A stretch of DNA of 64,000 nt from Trichobilharzia regenti. Lineage: Eukaryota > Platyhelminthes > Trematoda > Strigeidida > Schistosomatidae. Positions 49,101 to 62,400 of the stretch are shown here, piece by piece. Below the pieces are notes generated by a model. The model was not told the DNA's origin. It worked only from the letters and a program-made list of their open reading frames with translations, and searched no databases. The stretch's first letter is position 1. Every line of letters begins with the position of its first letter. The stretch covers positions 19,362,186 to 19,426,185 of the forward strand of contig OX235266.1 in assembly GCA_944472135.2 (NCBI GenBank). Reading direction: 5' to 3'. The translations under genes and the position numbers were made by a program.

Positions 49101-52100
49101 ATTCCCAACAGGCTACTACAAATTTTTATCAACAGCTGCCCTTCGCCACCTCCAGAGTGAAGTTCGAATGGTAGGCCATTAAGAATTAGCAAGAAGAAAT
49201 TCTGGTTATGAATAAACGAACCAAACGAGTCGAATGCTCAAAAAAATGTATGGGCGAAAATGGTGTTGGATTGGGCATAGTTTGAGGAGGTCGCCGAATG
49301 ACATCACCTTCAACGTAGGCCATTGCCTAAAAGGAATACGAACGGTGAGCGACGAGTGGGTTACCACTTAGAGGATGACGTGGAGGAGATTGTGTGGCTA
49401 GCAGGGAAAGATGAGAGATTATGAGTGATCGTGGAGCCAGCTGAAAAGGACAGCACCACACAGAAGAAAGTGTAAATGTGTGGATGAAGCCCTACATTTC
49501 ACTCGGAACTCAAGAGAATAACAATAATAATAATAGTGAAGAATTTACTACACAGCCTTCATTTACTTAATATAAGGCTGTTCAAATAAGAAGGCGAAAC
49601 TCTGCTGGGTGCAAATCTCAGTTAATAGCGTATTACTCATGTTCGTATAATAAATGAATAAAAAAAGGAAAATTCAAACTACAAATAACATCAAGAAATA
49701 ATCACAAAATGACTTTTCGTCCATTTTTACAAAGCTAGCGACAAGAAATGTCCAGTATCAAAGATTAGTAATGCTTCCAATAGTCGCTAAACATGTATAT
49801 ATGTCCACAAGTTCACTGTCAATATAAATAAACCCTCGGGGTTTAAATCTACTCTTTTCAGTGACTGACAGCATCCATCTTTCGATACACTTGACATGTT
49901 TAATTCCTCTAATTTTGCCTTATATCCAAACAGTTATATTTGCAAATTTAATCAGAGAAAGCTACAACCGACTGAAACCGCTGATTGTTGAAGTAACTGA
50001 GTTAGAGCAGGTTTGAATCCTGGCCTTAAAAAACCATATTTATGAGTCATTTACCGGCTAAACCTCTCGGGGTTGATAGTATTTATACACTATGTGTTTT
50101 TATAAGACAGGTACGATTGTTTCACCAGTTAGGACAAATCTGTCTTCTGTATTTTGTTGTGTGAGCTCTGGAGCAGTTAGATATCAGTCAGAATCAGCAC
50201 TTGATATTTGGTCTTCAGATGAGTTACATGTTGTCTTCTCGTGTAACAACCTAGTCTCAGAGTTACTATTAGCAGCTGTTATCTTGTTCCACGCCTAATT
50301 TACCTAGATTCAAGTCTGTTTAATGTCCTGGTGATATGTACTATAGGACTGGTCCCTAGAAGTACGATTTCGCTTGTCGACTCTCTGAGCTAAGATCATA
50401 TGCATCATTCCGTGTCTAGCTTTGGTGTCATAATTGTATTCCTATCCTTTTCATCACGGCAAGATGATGCTTGTGTTCACGGCATCCTATTATGATCAGA
50501 AACTGGTTGTCAACTGAACCCGCCTCGCAAAGCCGTTTATTAATAGAGACAAGTTAAAACAAAAATGAATGTTTGACAATTTCCCTGATCCAAGCAAGTT
50601 ATTGAGAGGTCTCATACATTGATCAAGCTTCAGATATGCTCAAAAATCGTCCCTCTAAATCAGTCAGTAAGACATTCTTTGCAGGAAAATTACATATGAC
50701 GTTCACTAGCCGCAAATTGTTCTTTACCTCTGTAAAAGATAACCTCCCCCGTCTGGCCGCCTGCATGTGCATCTATCAATTCACCTGCTCTTGTGGAGCA
50801 AGGTACATTGACCATAGTCAGAGAACGCTTTCCACACGGATACGAGAACATATTCCAGCATGGTACTACAAGGGGAAAAGGAAGTGTGTGTGTGTGTGTG
50901 AAGCTCTATTCTGGAACTCTTGATCGACTCCTGTCACTCGGTCAACCCTGATCATGATTTTAAGATCACATACAGAATCCATGCTAACTTCCCGCGTTTT
51001 CTTCGCTGCAGACTTCTAAAGACAGCTGAGGCCTTGGCGATTCATGACTTTAAGCCAGACCTTTGTGTACAAAAGAAGTATGCACAATCCCTACTTCTGC
51101 CTTGGCCGTTTAGGGATAGACAATTATTTATTTTGTTTATTTAGTTAACTTATGCATCTTTCCCTTATTACTACGTTTATTATTATTTTCATTATTATTA
51201 TTATTATCATTATTATTATTCTCACTCTAAATTGTTTCCACTTGTCATTCTAAACCCAAAATTATTAATTTCTATATTTTTTTTATTTTTACATAATTTA
51301 ATTCTATCATTTCAAATTTCACGCCATGTTATGTAACATTTTATATTAGCCTACTAATCCTATAATTATGCACCCCTTCCCACCAACATCTATACACCTT
51401 ATGTATTATTGCATGGAGGAATTTAATCATGAGCTGACATCAGTTAGAGAACCACTGGAAAACCTGGGAGTACTGGACAGCCGTTTCGTCCTAGTTTGGG
51501 ACTCCTCAGCAGTACGCACCCACCGGGATTCGAACCCAGGACCTTCTGGTTACAAGGCGAGCTCGTAGACCATATGTATTATTCCATATATATGGCATTA
51601 ATTATTTTGCCACTTGACATTGAACTATGATTATAATCACAAATATTTTAATTGCATTTCATACTATTACTATTATTTTTTCATGTATTCACACCTTTGA
51701 CCTAATTCCCTCAACGGATATAATTTCTTAAAAACAACCCATATATATACGATTGTACAGCTTGATAATAAATTCGTTGTTGATGAAAAGAGTCTCTTCG
51801 CTGAATGTATTGTGTTCTTAATGCTACAGTGGGAATTATCAAATTATTGACAAAGATATATCTCATAATAATAATAATTTAATTCAAATATTATCACAGA
51901 AACTAATTGTACGTCAAACTGGATCGATCAGTGGACGTCCATCAAGGATGTGAAATCTGACTAATTGTTAGTTTGACTAACAGATTATAACCATTCATCT
52001 CATAGATGCTGAGTGCAACAAATGGCTTCAGCAGGACACTTTCCTTTCACTCCGTCCTTTTTAGTCTTTTCGAACTGGTTCCACAATTGTCCAAAGGCTT

Positions 52101-55100
52101 TTACATTTCCTCTTCATATGACCCCCCCCCGCCGTGTCACTCCTCTCTCCAACATTCAACCTGTATCTCCTCATCCGGTTACCACTCAAAGAAGGATATG
52201 GCCTACCGATTCACTGCCAGAGGTTTTGTTACTCACGCTTTATGACCATCTAATCTTCACTATCAGTTAACAGATGGATAGTCAATATTTATACAATGCG
52301 AATCCTTAATAATAGACTTTCTAGAAATCCTATAATTGACAGTGATAGTCAGATGGTATAACAACAACTAAAAACAGAACACATTTCCACAGAACTTTCA
52401 ACTTAACTAGGTGGAATATAATTTGATGAACAACGTAAATCGACTATGCTAACCAACTGGGTTTTCAATCCTGATTGATTAATCAACTTTTCGAAGATCA
52501 GGCCTATTTGTTGGGCCTCTATGTAAAGTGCAGCTGCTTAAGCAAAGTGTCGAATTATATAAATGAACACTGCTTCTAAATTTGTCTATTAACAAACACA
52601 ATTTGTCGGAATACAGCTGTCCTAGTTTAGAGCAAATATTATGGTTTAAGCACTCGGAAAAACTGAGCGGATAAAGAAGGTAGACTAAAATGGGGGAATA
52701 ATTAAGGAGAATGTTACATTACTACAATCATTTTGTAGCTTAACCTATCTTTCTCTAAATATTATCCATCTCTCTGTCTTCGATACATTTTTCGGTTGAT
52801 TAAAGCGTGGTATTGAAGAAGGGATGGTAAAAAAGAACATGTCAAGAGTAGGTTTCTCCGCGGAATTAAGGATTATGTTAAAAAACATACTTTAATTTAT
52901 TGCCAGTCCTTTAAATACGCTATTAAAACATATACCTAACAAAATGTTACCAGCTGCATTCGAACTAGCTAAACAACTGTCCGGTAATTAGATCGTTTCA
53001 GTTTGTCAAACTAGCAAGTTCTACGGGTTGTTAAAATTGGTATCCAAATAATCATATGTACATATCAGTACTTTGCAGTCAGTTTCATTGACTGGTTGGG
53101 GGATTTCATCATAAGCTGATATCAGAGAACAATTGGAAAGCCAACACTGGACATCTGTTTCGTCAGCCTAGTTTGAAACTCTTAATCAGTACGCACTCAC
53201 CAGAGAAGTTCTAACCCAGGACCTTATGGTTACAAGACGAATGCCCTCATAGACTATTAGGCCAATGGGATCCAACCCAATTGCCAGTCCATGAATTCTT
53301 ACTTCAGACAATTCATGGCATATTGTGAACACTTCGCAGAATCTTCTTCGATGAGTTATCGCCTCACATTCGATCTGCTTCCCACTAGAACCCAAGGTAA
53401 CTGTTTGAATAGGGCCAGTCGCTAGTGAGCTTCAGATCGACTTTCAATTATTGGTTTTGTAGGGATTTTGTTTGATTGGTTGGAGGAATTCATGACTGAC
53501 ATCATGAGCTGACATCAGTTAGAGATCCATTGGAAAACCACCACTGGATTACTGGACAGCCGTTTCGCTCTAGTTTAGGCTGTTTGCTATCTTGATCGTC
53601 AGTTACGGTATTAAACAGTGCACATACTGTGTTCTGGATAGTTTCAATTTTCAAAAGAATATATGGCCGAGTTTCAACTCAAACTGTGTAAAATGCAAAT
53701 GTCGAATATAAGCCAGTATATTAGCAGTTTGCCTAAATAGTTGACCAGGAATCGCGTCGTCTGCACTATTTCACCTCCTTGAGTTCAATCAAACCGACTA
53801 CACTGCTTAAAATCTCGACATCAAACAAGCCAAGCAGCTGTCTGGTGTTTATGTTACCTTAATCTACCTAGGAAGCACTACTTGTTGACCTCACTGGTAT
53901 CCAACTATTCATACTAACCACTGAGTGATATATAGAACCATGCGAGTAATTTTAATAGATTACAGACAGGTACTTCTCAATAGATATTGAGCCTCATGTA
54001 CTATCAAACGAGTCACATAATCTACCAGTTGAACAATTCCTAATTTCATGTGAGAGAATGCATGTCATACAAAAAATATTTCTCCGCTGACTTCTAAGTA
54101 CTGAGACTGTTAATCGCTGTGTTTTTCTTCCTTCAACAAAGTATCTGAGAAAACTGCTGAACATTTTACTATACTGACTGACCTTCACACACACACGGCT
54201 ATTAAATATCCAAGAGAATGTATATCACTGTCCTATTTCAGCATACTTTTTGAAGTTGCTTAATACTGCGTTAATGGCTTGGATGTGTATTTATTTGCGT
54301 TAAAATAGTTTTAAAGAAGGTTAAGTTACATAAAATATGACCACAACTCAGTGTCAGTTAGAAAATTATTTGAAAAAAAAAGAAAGTTTTGTGCATTCGA
54401 TTCATCTTACTGTACAGCGCTTCACCAGTTCCCAACAAAATCAACAACACGGAATGAACCGAGGATATAAATGTTCCGCTGTATACACAATACTAATGAG
54501 CTACTTGGATAGAATCGCGGAGTTCTCTCTATGATTCATGCATTTCAAAATTGATGCTGGTTTGTGTTATGAGATCTAACTTTAAGTCAATGAAGTCAAT
54601 AAGACATTCTTTTCGTTTCAAGACTACTACTTGTCGTTTGAGAATTGGAAGGCATTGTAAGTCAACGCAAGAGTGAAGGTCCTACTTCCAGCAGTCTCTG
54701 TATCCATTTCATACTTCATCTTCTCTTGTGTGGCAAGATGAAGTGTCCGTGATCAAAGCGTGCTTTCCATATGGATATGAAAACAGATTCCAGACTTATT
54801 TTATAAATAAAAAGGAACAATGTGTGAAGTTCTACTCTGGAACCTTTGATAGACTTATCTGACTCATCTAACCATGATAAAAATCTTAAGGAATACCATC
54901 CTTTCTCTGTCTGAAACATTCGAAATCATGTGAGGCCTTGTCTACTCGTGATTTTAAGGCAAAACTCACCGAACCGAAGAAGTTTGAACACGTTATCTCT
55001 CTACCTTAGCCTCAGAATAAAACAGATAGGTATGAGAACTTCAAGACATAATGAACAGTGCATTTTATTACTTAGTAAACTATTATAAAATGTTGTCAAT

Positions 55101-58100
55101 TTGCTAGGAATTCAGTGCTGGACGTATGTCTTTGTGTTAAGATTTTAACTTCAAGTTCACCTACTATGTCTACAGATATTTTATGAAGAATGAAGGCCAT
55201 CAGGCACTTATTTAATCCATCTTAACTTTGCGGATGATTTATGTGCAACGCTACACAAAACAAAAGACCTACAGACAAAAGAAAGCTAGTTAGGAGATGA
55301 AATCCCTACGACATGGAACTTCAAGTGAACACAGAGAAGGCAGGGTTGATGAAATACCTAAATAGTAATGACAAGCATCACTCATCACCGACAGTAGAAG
55401 TCCAACGGAAGTTAATTCTTTCACTTATCGAGTGGAGGGCAGCACAGATGAGGTTGTTGACTGCGAGTACTGTCGAAGAAATATGCTGAATTATTTAAAG
55501 ATGGAATAGACATAAGCTGAGGAGACTGTTTAGTCACATCAATTTTGTGACATTGAGGAGATCCCTTAGGCGGAAACAAGGGCTATGGACTAATATGAAT
55601 TCGAAAAAAGGGAACAGTAGAGAGTGGGATGAAATAGCGACGTGATGTTGAAGCCTTATGTTTCATTAGCGAACTCAAAGAAGTAACAGTAACTTTCTAG
55701 TGAGGAAGTATCACCTGATGACAAGTGGCATTCAATACTTTGAAGTCAGTGTAGAAATCTGCTGTAGTCAGTGCAAGAAACAAGATTCGAATTTACAACG
55801 CCGATATTATATCAGACGGCGCTTCTACATGTTTCACACAATTAGCCCCTCAGAAAAAGGCATCTCCAACCGGCGATTTTAGACTTTAATCACCTATCTG
55901 ACTTCGCTGGTTCTATACTGAGGATCAGATTGCCAGATTAGATAACCTTCAAGGAGCTCTAGTGACGAACCAACCAAGAACTCACTGTCAAAGAAATAAG
56001 CTGAAGTATTTATAGATGGACTTGACACAAGCTGAAGAGATCATTTAATCACATCACGTTCCAGTGAAGTCATCTAGGGGAACCAAAGTGGGTATTGATG
56101 TGTCATACATTAAGTCAATTTTGTGACAATGAAGAGATCACTTAGGCAGAAATAAGGACCTATGGACTATTATGAAGTCAAACAAAGGGAACAGTAGAGA
56201 ATAGAGTGAAATGGCGACGAGCTGTTGAAGCTTAATGTTTCAATATCGAACCCAAGGAAATAATAGTAACTTTCTGGTGAGGAAGTATCACCTGATGACA
56301 TCCAGACAGAGAAAACAAAGCACATCTTCGTCATAATTATAAAATTTAACAAAATAATTCACTTACCACTCCACCTCCAGCTGAATGCACCAAAACGATA
56401 TCACCAGAACGTATATTAGCAATATGATGAATTAAAATATAAGCTGGTATATAAGCATATCCAATCACAGCGGCTTTATTAACATCCAACGATTTTGGTC
56501 TAGGCAAAATAAGTGAACTGATTGTATTCTCTGTTGATTCATTATTTTCTGTATCTTCTGCTGGGGTATTTGAACTTGACTGATTCGCGCTAGCTTTTTC
56601 TATAACTGGTAGTACAAGACGTTGACTCCAAGCACCATTTTCAAGTAGTACAACCACTGGATCACCAACCTAGACGAGGATCAGATTTTCAAGAAAGCAA
56701 GCGTTTGTATTGGTTACAATCATTACATCAATATTTAACTATCAGGCGATAATGTGCAATATTACATATGTAACGTTTAAATAACTACAATTGCCTACTT
56801 GTTATGTACTCGTCGCCAAATTATTGTGATGTACTGGTCGAGAATTTAATAGTTCTGATGCAAGAAAGACGGAAATCAGAAGACCACTAGGTTTGCGATG
56901 ATACTTCTATTTTCCAAAACACCAGGAGAATCAATATGTCTCACAAGAGTGTGAGAGCAAAAATATATATGAATGTCCGAACAAGTGTGTGAACACAAGG
57001 TGAGGGCGAATATTCAAAATGAACAAATCAATAGACAGTCTTAACATGATTGGCTAATTATAATGGAATATCGATCCATATATACATAGTAAAATATATC
57101 AGACTGTCAAACAAACACACATATTATATATAATATAAGGGGAATATACATTGTTAAAGGAGACAGGTTCATCAAAGTGAAGTGGTCACAGACTAAGAGA
57201 GCAACAGAAAGAGAGACCACCATATATATATATATATATATATATATATGGATACATATCACTACTGTCTTCCTAAGTTGAAGCAAAGGTGCTTACAAAG
57301 ACTATCCCCCTTAACAAATCTATTTATCGTGATTACAGTTATAACTGAAGTTCAGATATGTATCGATACAATTTAAAGCCAATGAGCCTAGATTCCAACT
57401 TTGACTAGATCTCTAATTCACGGAAACTCAAGCGAGATCAAAAATTCATTTGCCTGGGATTTTAGTTTCTTAATAAGGAATGGACAGTCACATAATATGT
57501 ACACTTAATTTGTTGATGAATTAAATAAAGCTAATTCGTACTTGAGGCTGGGGCTGAATCGATAAAAAACCACACCAGAAACCTAAATGTCAACGATTCG
57601 ATTCATATTGTCCCATATGATTCAGTGTTTTGCTTCATTTTCAAACATTGGACACCAAATACTTACTTACTAGTATATTCAAATTAAAAGGAATTCACAC
57701 TTCCTGCCAGTTTTGAACAAGCCTCATTCAATGCTGGGTAATATGTTTAACCAGCTGCTATTACAAACAAGCAATAAGTGTCACTGATTTCTTAATACAT
57801 AGACACAAGAGTAGGTGCTTAGTTTCAGAGCATTTCCGACTACTGATTTAAAGTGTGAAATCTTATCACCCTAAGTAACACTGGAGCTATAAACATACTA
57901 ATTAGAAACAAATGAGGCGGCAAGGATATTCCGCCTCTTCCTCTTTGTTAGATGATTGATGGAAGTCGATAAGAGACCTTGACTGAACAAGGTTTCATCA
58001 GGAAGGCGTGTCTACCCAGCTTGAAGGAACTCATGTCTTTTCTCAGATCCGAACCCGTGTCACACAGAGCTGCAGTCATAAAGCTACCACTGAGCTATCT

Positions 58101-59377
58101 GGGCTCATGGCTGACCTCTTTTCGGACTGTAATAAACAGTCTGATTGGACATTATGTAGTGATTTATTTCATGCGTCTAGTCCTTGTTGTCGGTGCAGAC
58201 CGAATTCTGTCAGTAATGCATATGACTTTGCCACCATGCTAAGACAGTCTATAAGAGATTAGCTTCAAGCGTGAAGTGCTCAATGGTAACATCTCTAATT
58301 GCATTACTCCATGACACGAGTTCCGATTAGAGAAAATACATGCATTACTTTGAAGTTCAATGGTCTTATTGTTGTTTTCGACATGACGTTGCCATCTCCA
58401 CACTCGATCTATCCTCTTTTTCAGGCTTACTACTGATTAGCAAACTAAATGTTTTTAGGAGAACGTTGTTTGGCAATCAAACATGGACCACATGTGTGAC
58501 TGGTGAGCAATTATACCACTGAAACAGCAACACGTTATAGTTACCTCTTAGATAATGAAATTGCTTTTTAAATGTTAAATACTCGACTTCAGCGTAAAAG
58601 AGGATATCATCACTTAGTGATGACGTGGATACATCCAGATGACGAGTCCAAAATGGGACGAAATCAAAAAACTAGACTCCAGTACAAGTGACCATCAACT
58701 TCCATAATCAATCTTAATGACGTTTCTTTGATTTTTAACGAATATAAATCAGCCAGTGTTTGTGTCTGTCAGTGATCAGACTTCAATGCAAAATTGAGTA
58801 CACTACTTTGCCAACTGTATTGTCAGTTTGAGGAGAACTTCAATTTCTTTTCATTTAGAAACTTATGGGGTGGAGGGAAACCTAAAGACGATTTTCGTAA
58901 CTCTCTGGTATACACCAACATGAATATAGACCGTATTCTAGAATCTTCAAAACGAAGTATATAGCTAACCGAAGGTATTGCAAAGACATATATCCTACAC
59001 ATATACTCCTCTATCCAGTCTTCCACCTATCCTTAACCAACTCTGTCTGACAAATGAATTATAGCCAAAAAAACACAAACCTTCACTATTTTATTTTCCA
59101 TTTCCGCAGTTGACAACTGAAACATAAATTATCAGCCTGCAAAAAACCTACGCATTACTGAAGACAGTGAGTGAATGAATATCTAACGCATTATGCAGAA
59201 CAAGTGTCATGGTCAAAGGTGCCACACTTTATAAAACCTACACTATGAAAGAGTGAGGTGGGTAACACAACCTCCACCATTTTTTTCTGAGTTGTCAATT
59301 TGTTTTTAGTCTCTAGAAAACTTTCGTCTGCAAACACCAATGAAAAGAATTATATTAAACGTTAAAATTCATATTGA

Positions 59378-59423
<46 letters not shown>

Positions 59424-62400
59424 CATAAATCATGACTATGAGAGGATAGGGACAATAAAAAGTTGAATGAGCATTATTCATTCTGTCTATGGTCTTTTAG
59501 AGACTGTAATTATTGATTTATATCCTTTAAACTAGACGTCACAATGATGTCTACATTCCCCATAACCATTCAAGTGGACAGAGTCAGTGTTATCAGATTG
59601 AAAAACAATTTTATGCGCATAATAATAGAAAAAAAATAGGATGGAACTACTTTTTTATGAATTCCAATAAAGTAAATAAATTACTGATAAACTTTTCATT
59701 TAGATATTTTGAAGGCTAAAAGGATATTCGCATTTCCGATAACTCCTTCATATGGCTCTACAAATCTTAATTAAATTTTAGATTTTCCCGTCGATTGATT
59801 GAATCGAAGTGCTCGATCACAGGTTGACATGTCTGCTGCTTCTTGTGCAGACGCTTCGACGATATCTGAGCATTTAATTATAATTTAATTGGTGGACGGT
59901 GACTAGCAGTGGAATCCAAGTGGTCTAGTGGATAACGCTTTGACGTTTGAAACTCTATGGGTACTGAGTTCGAGCCTCAGTGGGAGCATCAGCAGTCACT
60001 GGGGAATGCAGGTACATCCAGCCGATGACGAGTCCAAAATGGGAGGCAATGCATGTTGTCCTGGATTCTACTGCTAGTCACCAGCCACCAATTAAATTAT
60101 GGCTCTACAAATCTCTCTATGCACACTACACACTAAACAGTATTTGTTATTGACAGAATTTATGTTCATGTTTAAATAATACTGTGCGGTTAAGATCGAT
60201 TGGGACTTCAAGTGAACAAAGAGAATAGCGAGGTGATGAAGATAACCAATCGATAACAATGAGCACTAATTATTATCGACGGGAGAAATTTGAAAGAGGT
60301 CATATCTTTCATTTCTCACGGCAGCATTGTTTTAAATGCAAGCAGCACAGATGAAGACGTCAAAACACGGATCGCAAAAGCACCACAGACACTCATCACT
60401 CTGAAATCATTTGGAAGATCTGCAGTACTCATCGTGAACAACAAGATTCAGATTTTCAACACTCATGTAAGTTCAGAAAGTGCTGGTATACGCTTCAGAA
60501 GTTTAACGTGTCACCAAAAGCATTCACAACATACTACTGTAGGCCATGATCAAGAGATGCCTTCATTAGTTCGAATCCGAGGATTATATTATTATAATAT
60601 TATTATTATTACTCCTCTGGCTCCGAGTGGAACACGCATCTTTAACAAGACATCTTCACTTTACCCTATCTTCTGGGGTCCTCTTCAGCTAAGTTTACAA
60701 TTGCCCACAATCTCTAATTTCCTCCTCACATGATCTCCTTCATGTCACCCTCGAACCAACGACCCACTCTTCGCTTCCATTTCCAATCTGCTTGAGCGAT
60801 GGCCTGCATTGTGTGCGATATCATTCAACGGTCTCCTCAATATATGCCCGAATAATCCATATCCATTTTCTCCTACATATTTGTTGAGCAATCAGTTCTC
60901 GCGTGTCGGTTTGCTCCATCCAGAGTTTCTTGTTAATAATTCTTTCTCGCTGGCCATTAGATCTCCAGCATGGAGACAGTGAGGTGGGCAGCTGTTGATA
61001 AAAATCTGCAACCTGTTGGAAATGCTTTTCGCGACACGCTGGCCAAGTTTCTGTGGAACCATATAGAAGAACTGACTGACTGACTGACATCACATTAATG
61101 TTGCGAATCCGAATCTTGTTCTTTAAATTGGCTGAGTGCAAAGGAATTCCAAACTGCTTTCTGGCTGATGAAGGCGTGTCTTGTCTTTTTGATTCTGACT
61201 GGTGTTGACGTCTTCATTTGTTCTGGCTGCCTGTGGTTGAAACGATGCTTCCTAGGCAAGAGGAGGAAGGAAGTAACCTCTGTTAAATCTCTCCCTTTGA
61301 TGGTGATTGGTTCTGGTTGTTGTTACTATTGGCTGAATATATTCATCATCTCCGCCTTCTCTCTACGTCTGCTAGAAAGGATTGGGAGCAAGGAAATCTG
61401 ATAATGCGAATCAACCAAAAATTTAACGCCTGACAAATAAGCTAAAGGAAATGGAGTGCCCAGTTTGGTGACTTCATGAGGCCGGCAGTCAAGTTGAATC
61501 CAGATGTCAGACGACGAAATAGGTACTCAGAAATGATATAAAGTAGATAAAAACCTATGGAAAGTCATGTAACCAACTAAGGATGATTTCAGAGAACAGA
61601 ACAAAACGGGGATTCACAGTTGAAGGTTTATCTTCCACTTGGGACCCAAGGGAATGTTTGCAGTAGTAGTAAGATCTATGGAACTGGAGTTCAAAAGCAA
61701 GTTTAAGTGATAATATACACAAAAAATATAATGCCAAATTGAATATAGGATAAAATTAGGACGCATATCAACAAAACTATTAAAGATAGTTAAATCATTA
61801 GTAACTTAAGAACCCTAGGAGGAAGTGAAAACCATCAGACTTCTACAATCAACATAAGGAAGGCGTAAGAATGCACGTCTTCGGAACGCATGATTTAGTC
61901 TTCAATGCTGCCATTTGTACAACTACAGGTATATATAGAAGATGCAATCATAAAATAAAAATTAAGATTGTTCAAAATATGGTAAATAACTTGGTGGAAG
62001 CCTTGTTAAAATGAACTTTATGTTCAGTACGCATAAGATGAATTCAAGCATCAAGCTGCGTTTGTCTCGTTTTCTTAGCCACTATTCAGGATGTAATTCA
62101 GAAGTTCACACTCATGATGAACACACCAACTGGCACGACAGGGGCAGTTAAATCGGCAGATACACCTAGATGAGTCAACGAAATATGGCGGCTTTTCCTT
62201 AGTTCCCGAACGGAAAACTGGAGTGGTTAAGAACGGACAGCGTGCCTCTGCTACTCTGAACTCTGTCTTTGTTATATTCTTTAAGCACTGCGTTATTATT
62301 TCAGTGATATAACCACCAAGAAGCTGTACTTGTAAGAACAAGGGTTTCTTTGAAGTTGTTGATGCATTAGCTTCCATTCGCTTTAATTTCAGCTTCTTGT

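Larger units (their letters stand above)
50630..51805 (+). mobile_element. Penelope-like F1 copy, 5'-truncated, GIY-YIG broken
   Basis: Frame 50636-50923 reads MLKNRPSKSVSKTFFAGKLH, then MCIYQFTCSCGARYIDHSQR and REHIPAWYYKGKRKC. It is broken by a (GT) expansion at about 50885-50900 and continues from 50920 as DSCHSVNPDHDFKITYRIHA, LLKTAEALAIHDFKPDLCVQ, QSLLLPW. In the endonuclease, YVGRTQR is changed to YIDHSQR, losing the Gly of YIG. The 3'UTR extends to a terminus (gagtctcttcgctgaatg, 51789-51806) shared with the 1-4028 pair. A SINE-A sits in it. Confidence 0.85.

Noticed and set aside
52006..52270. Two overlapping proline-containing plus frames as a gene
   Set aside because: Overlapping frames over a homopolymer C tract with no family resemblance and no splice context.
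58021..58120. Functional tRNA gene
   Set aside because: Boxes A and B are good but no acceptor-stem pairing or CCA-side partner was found.
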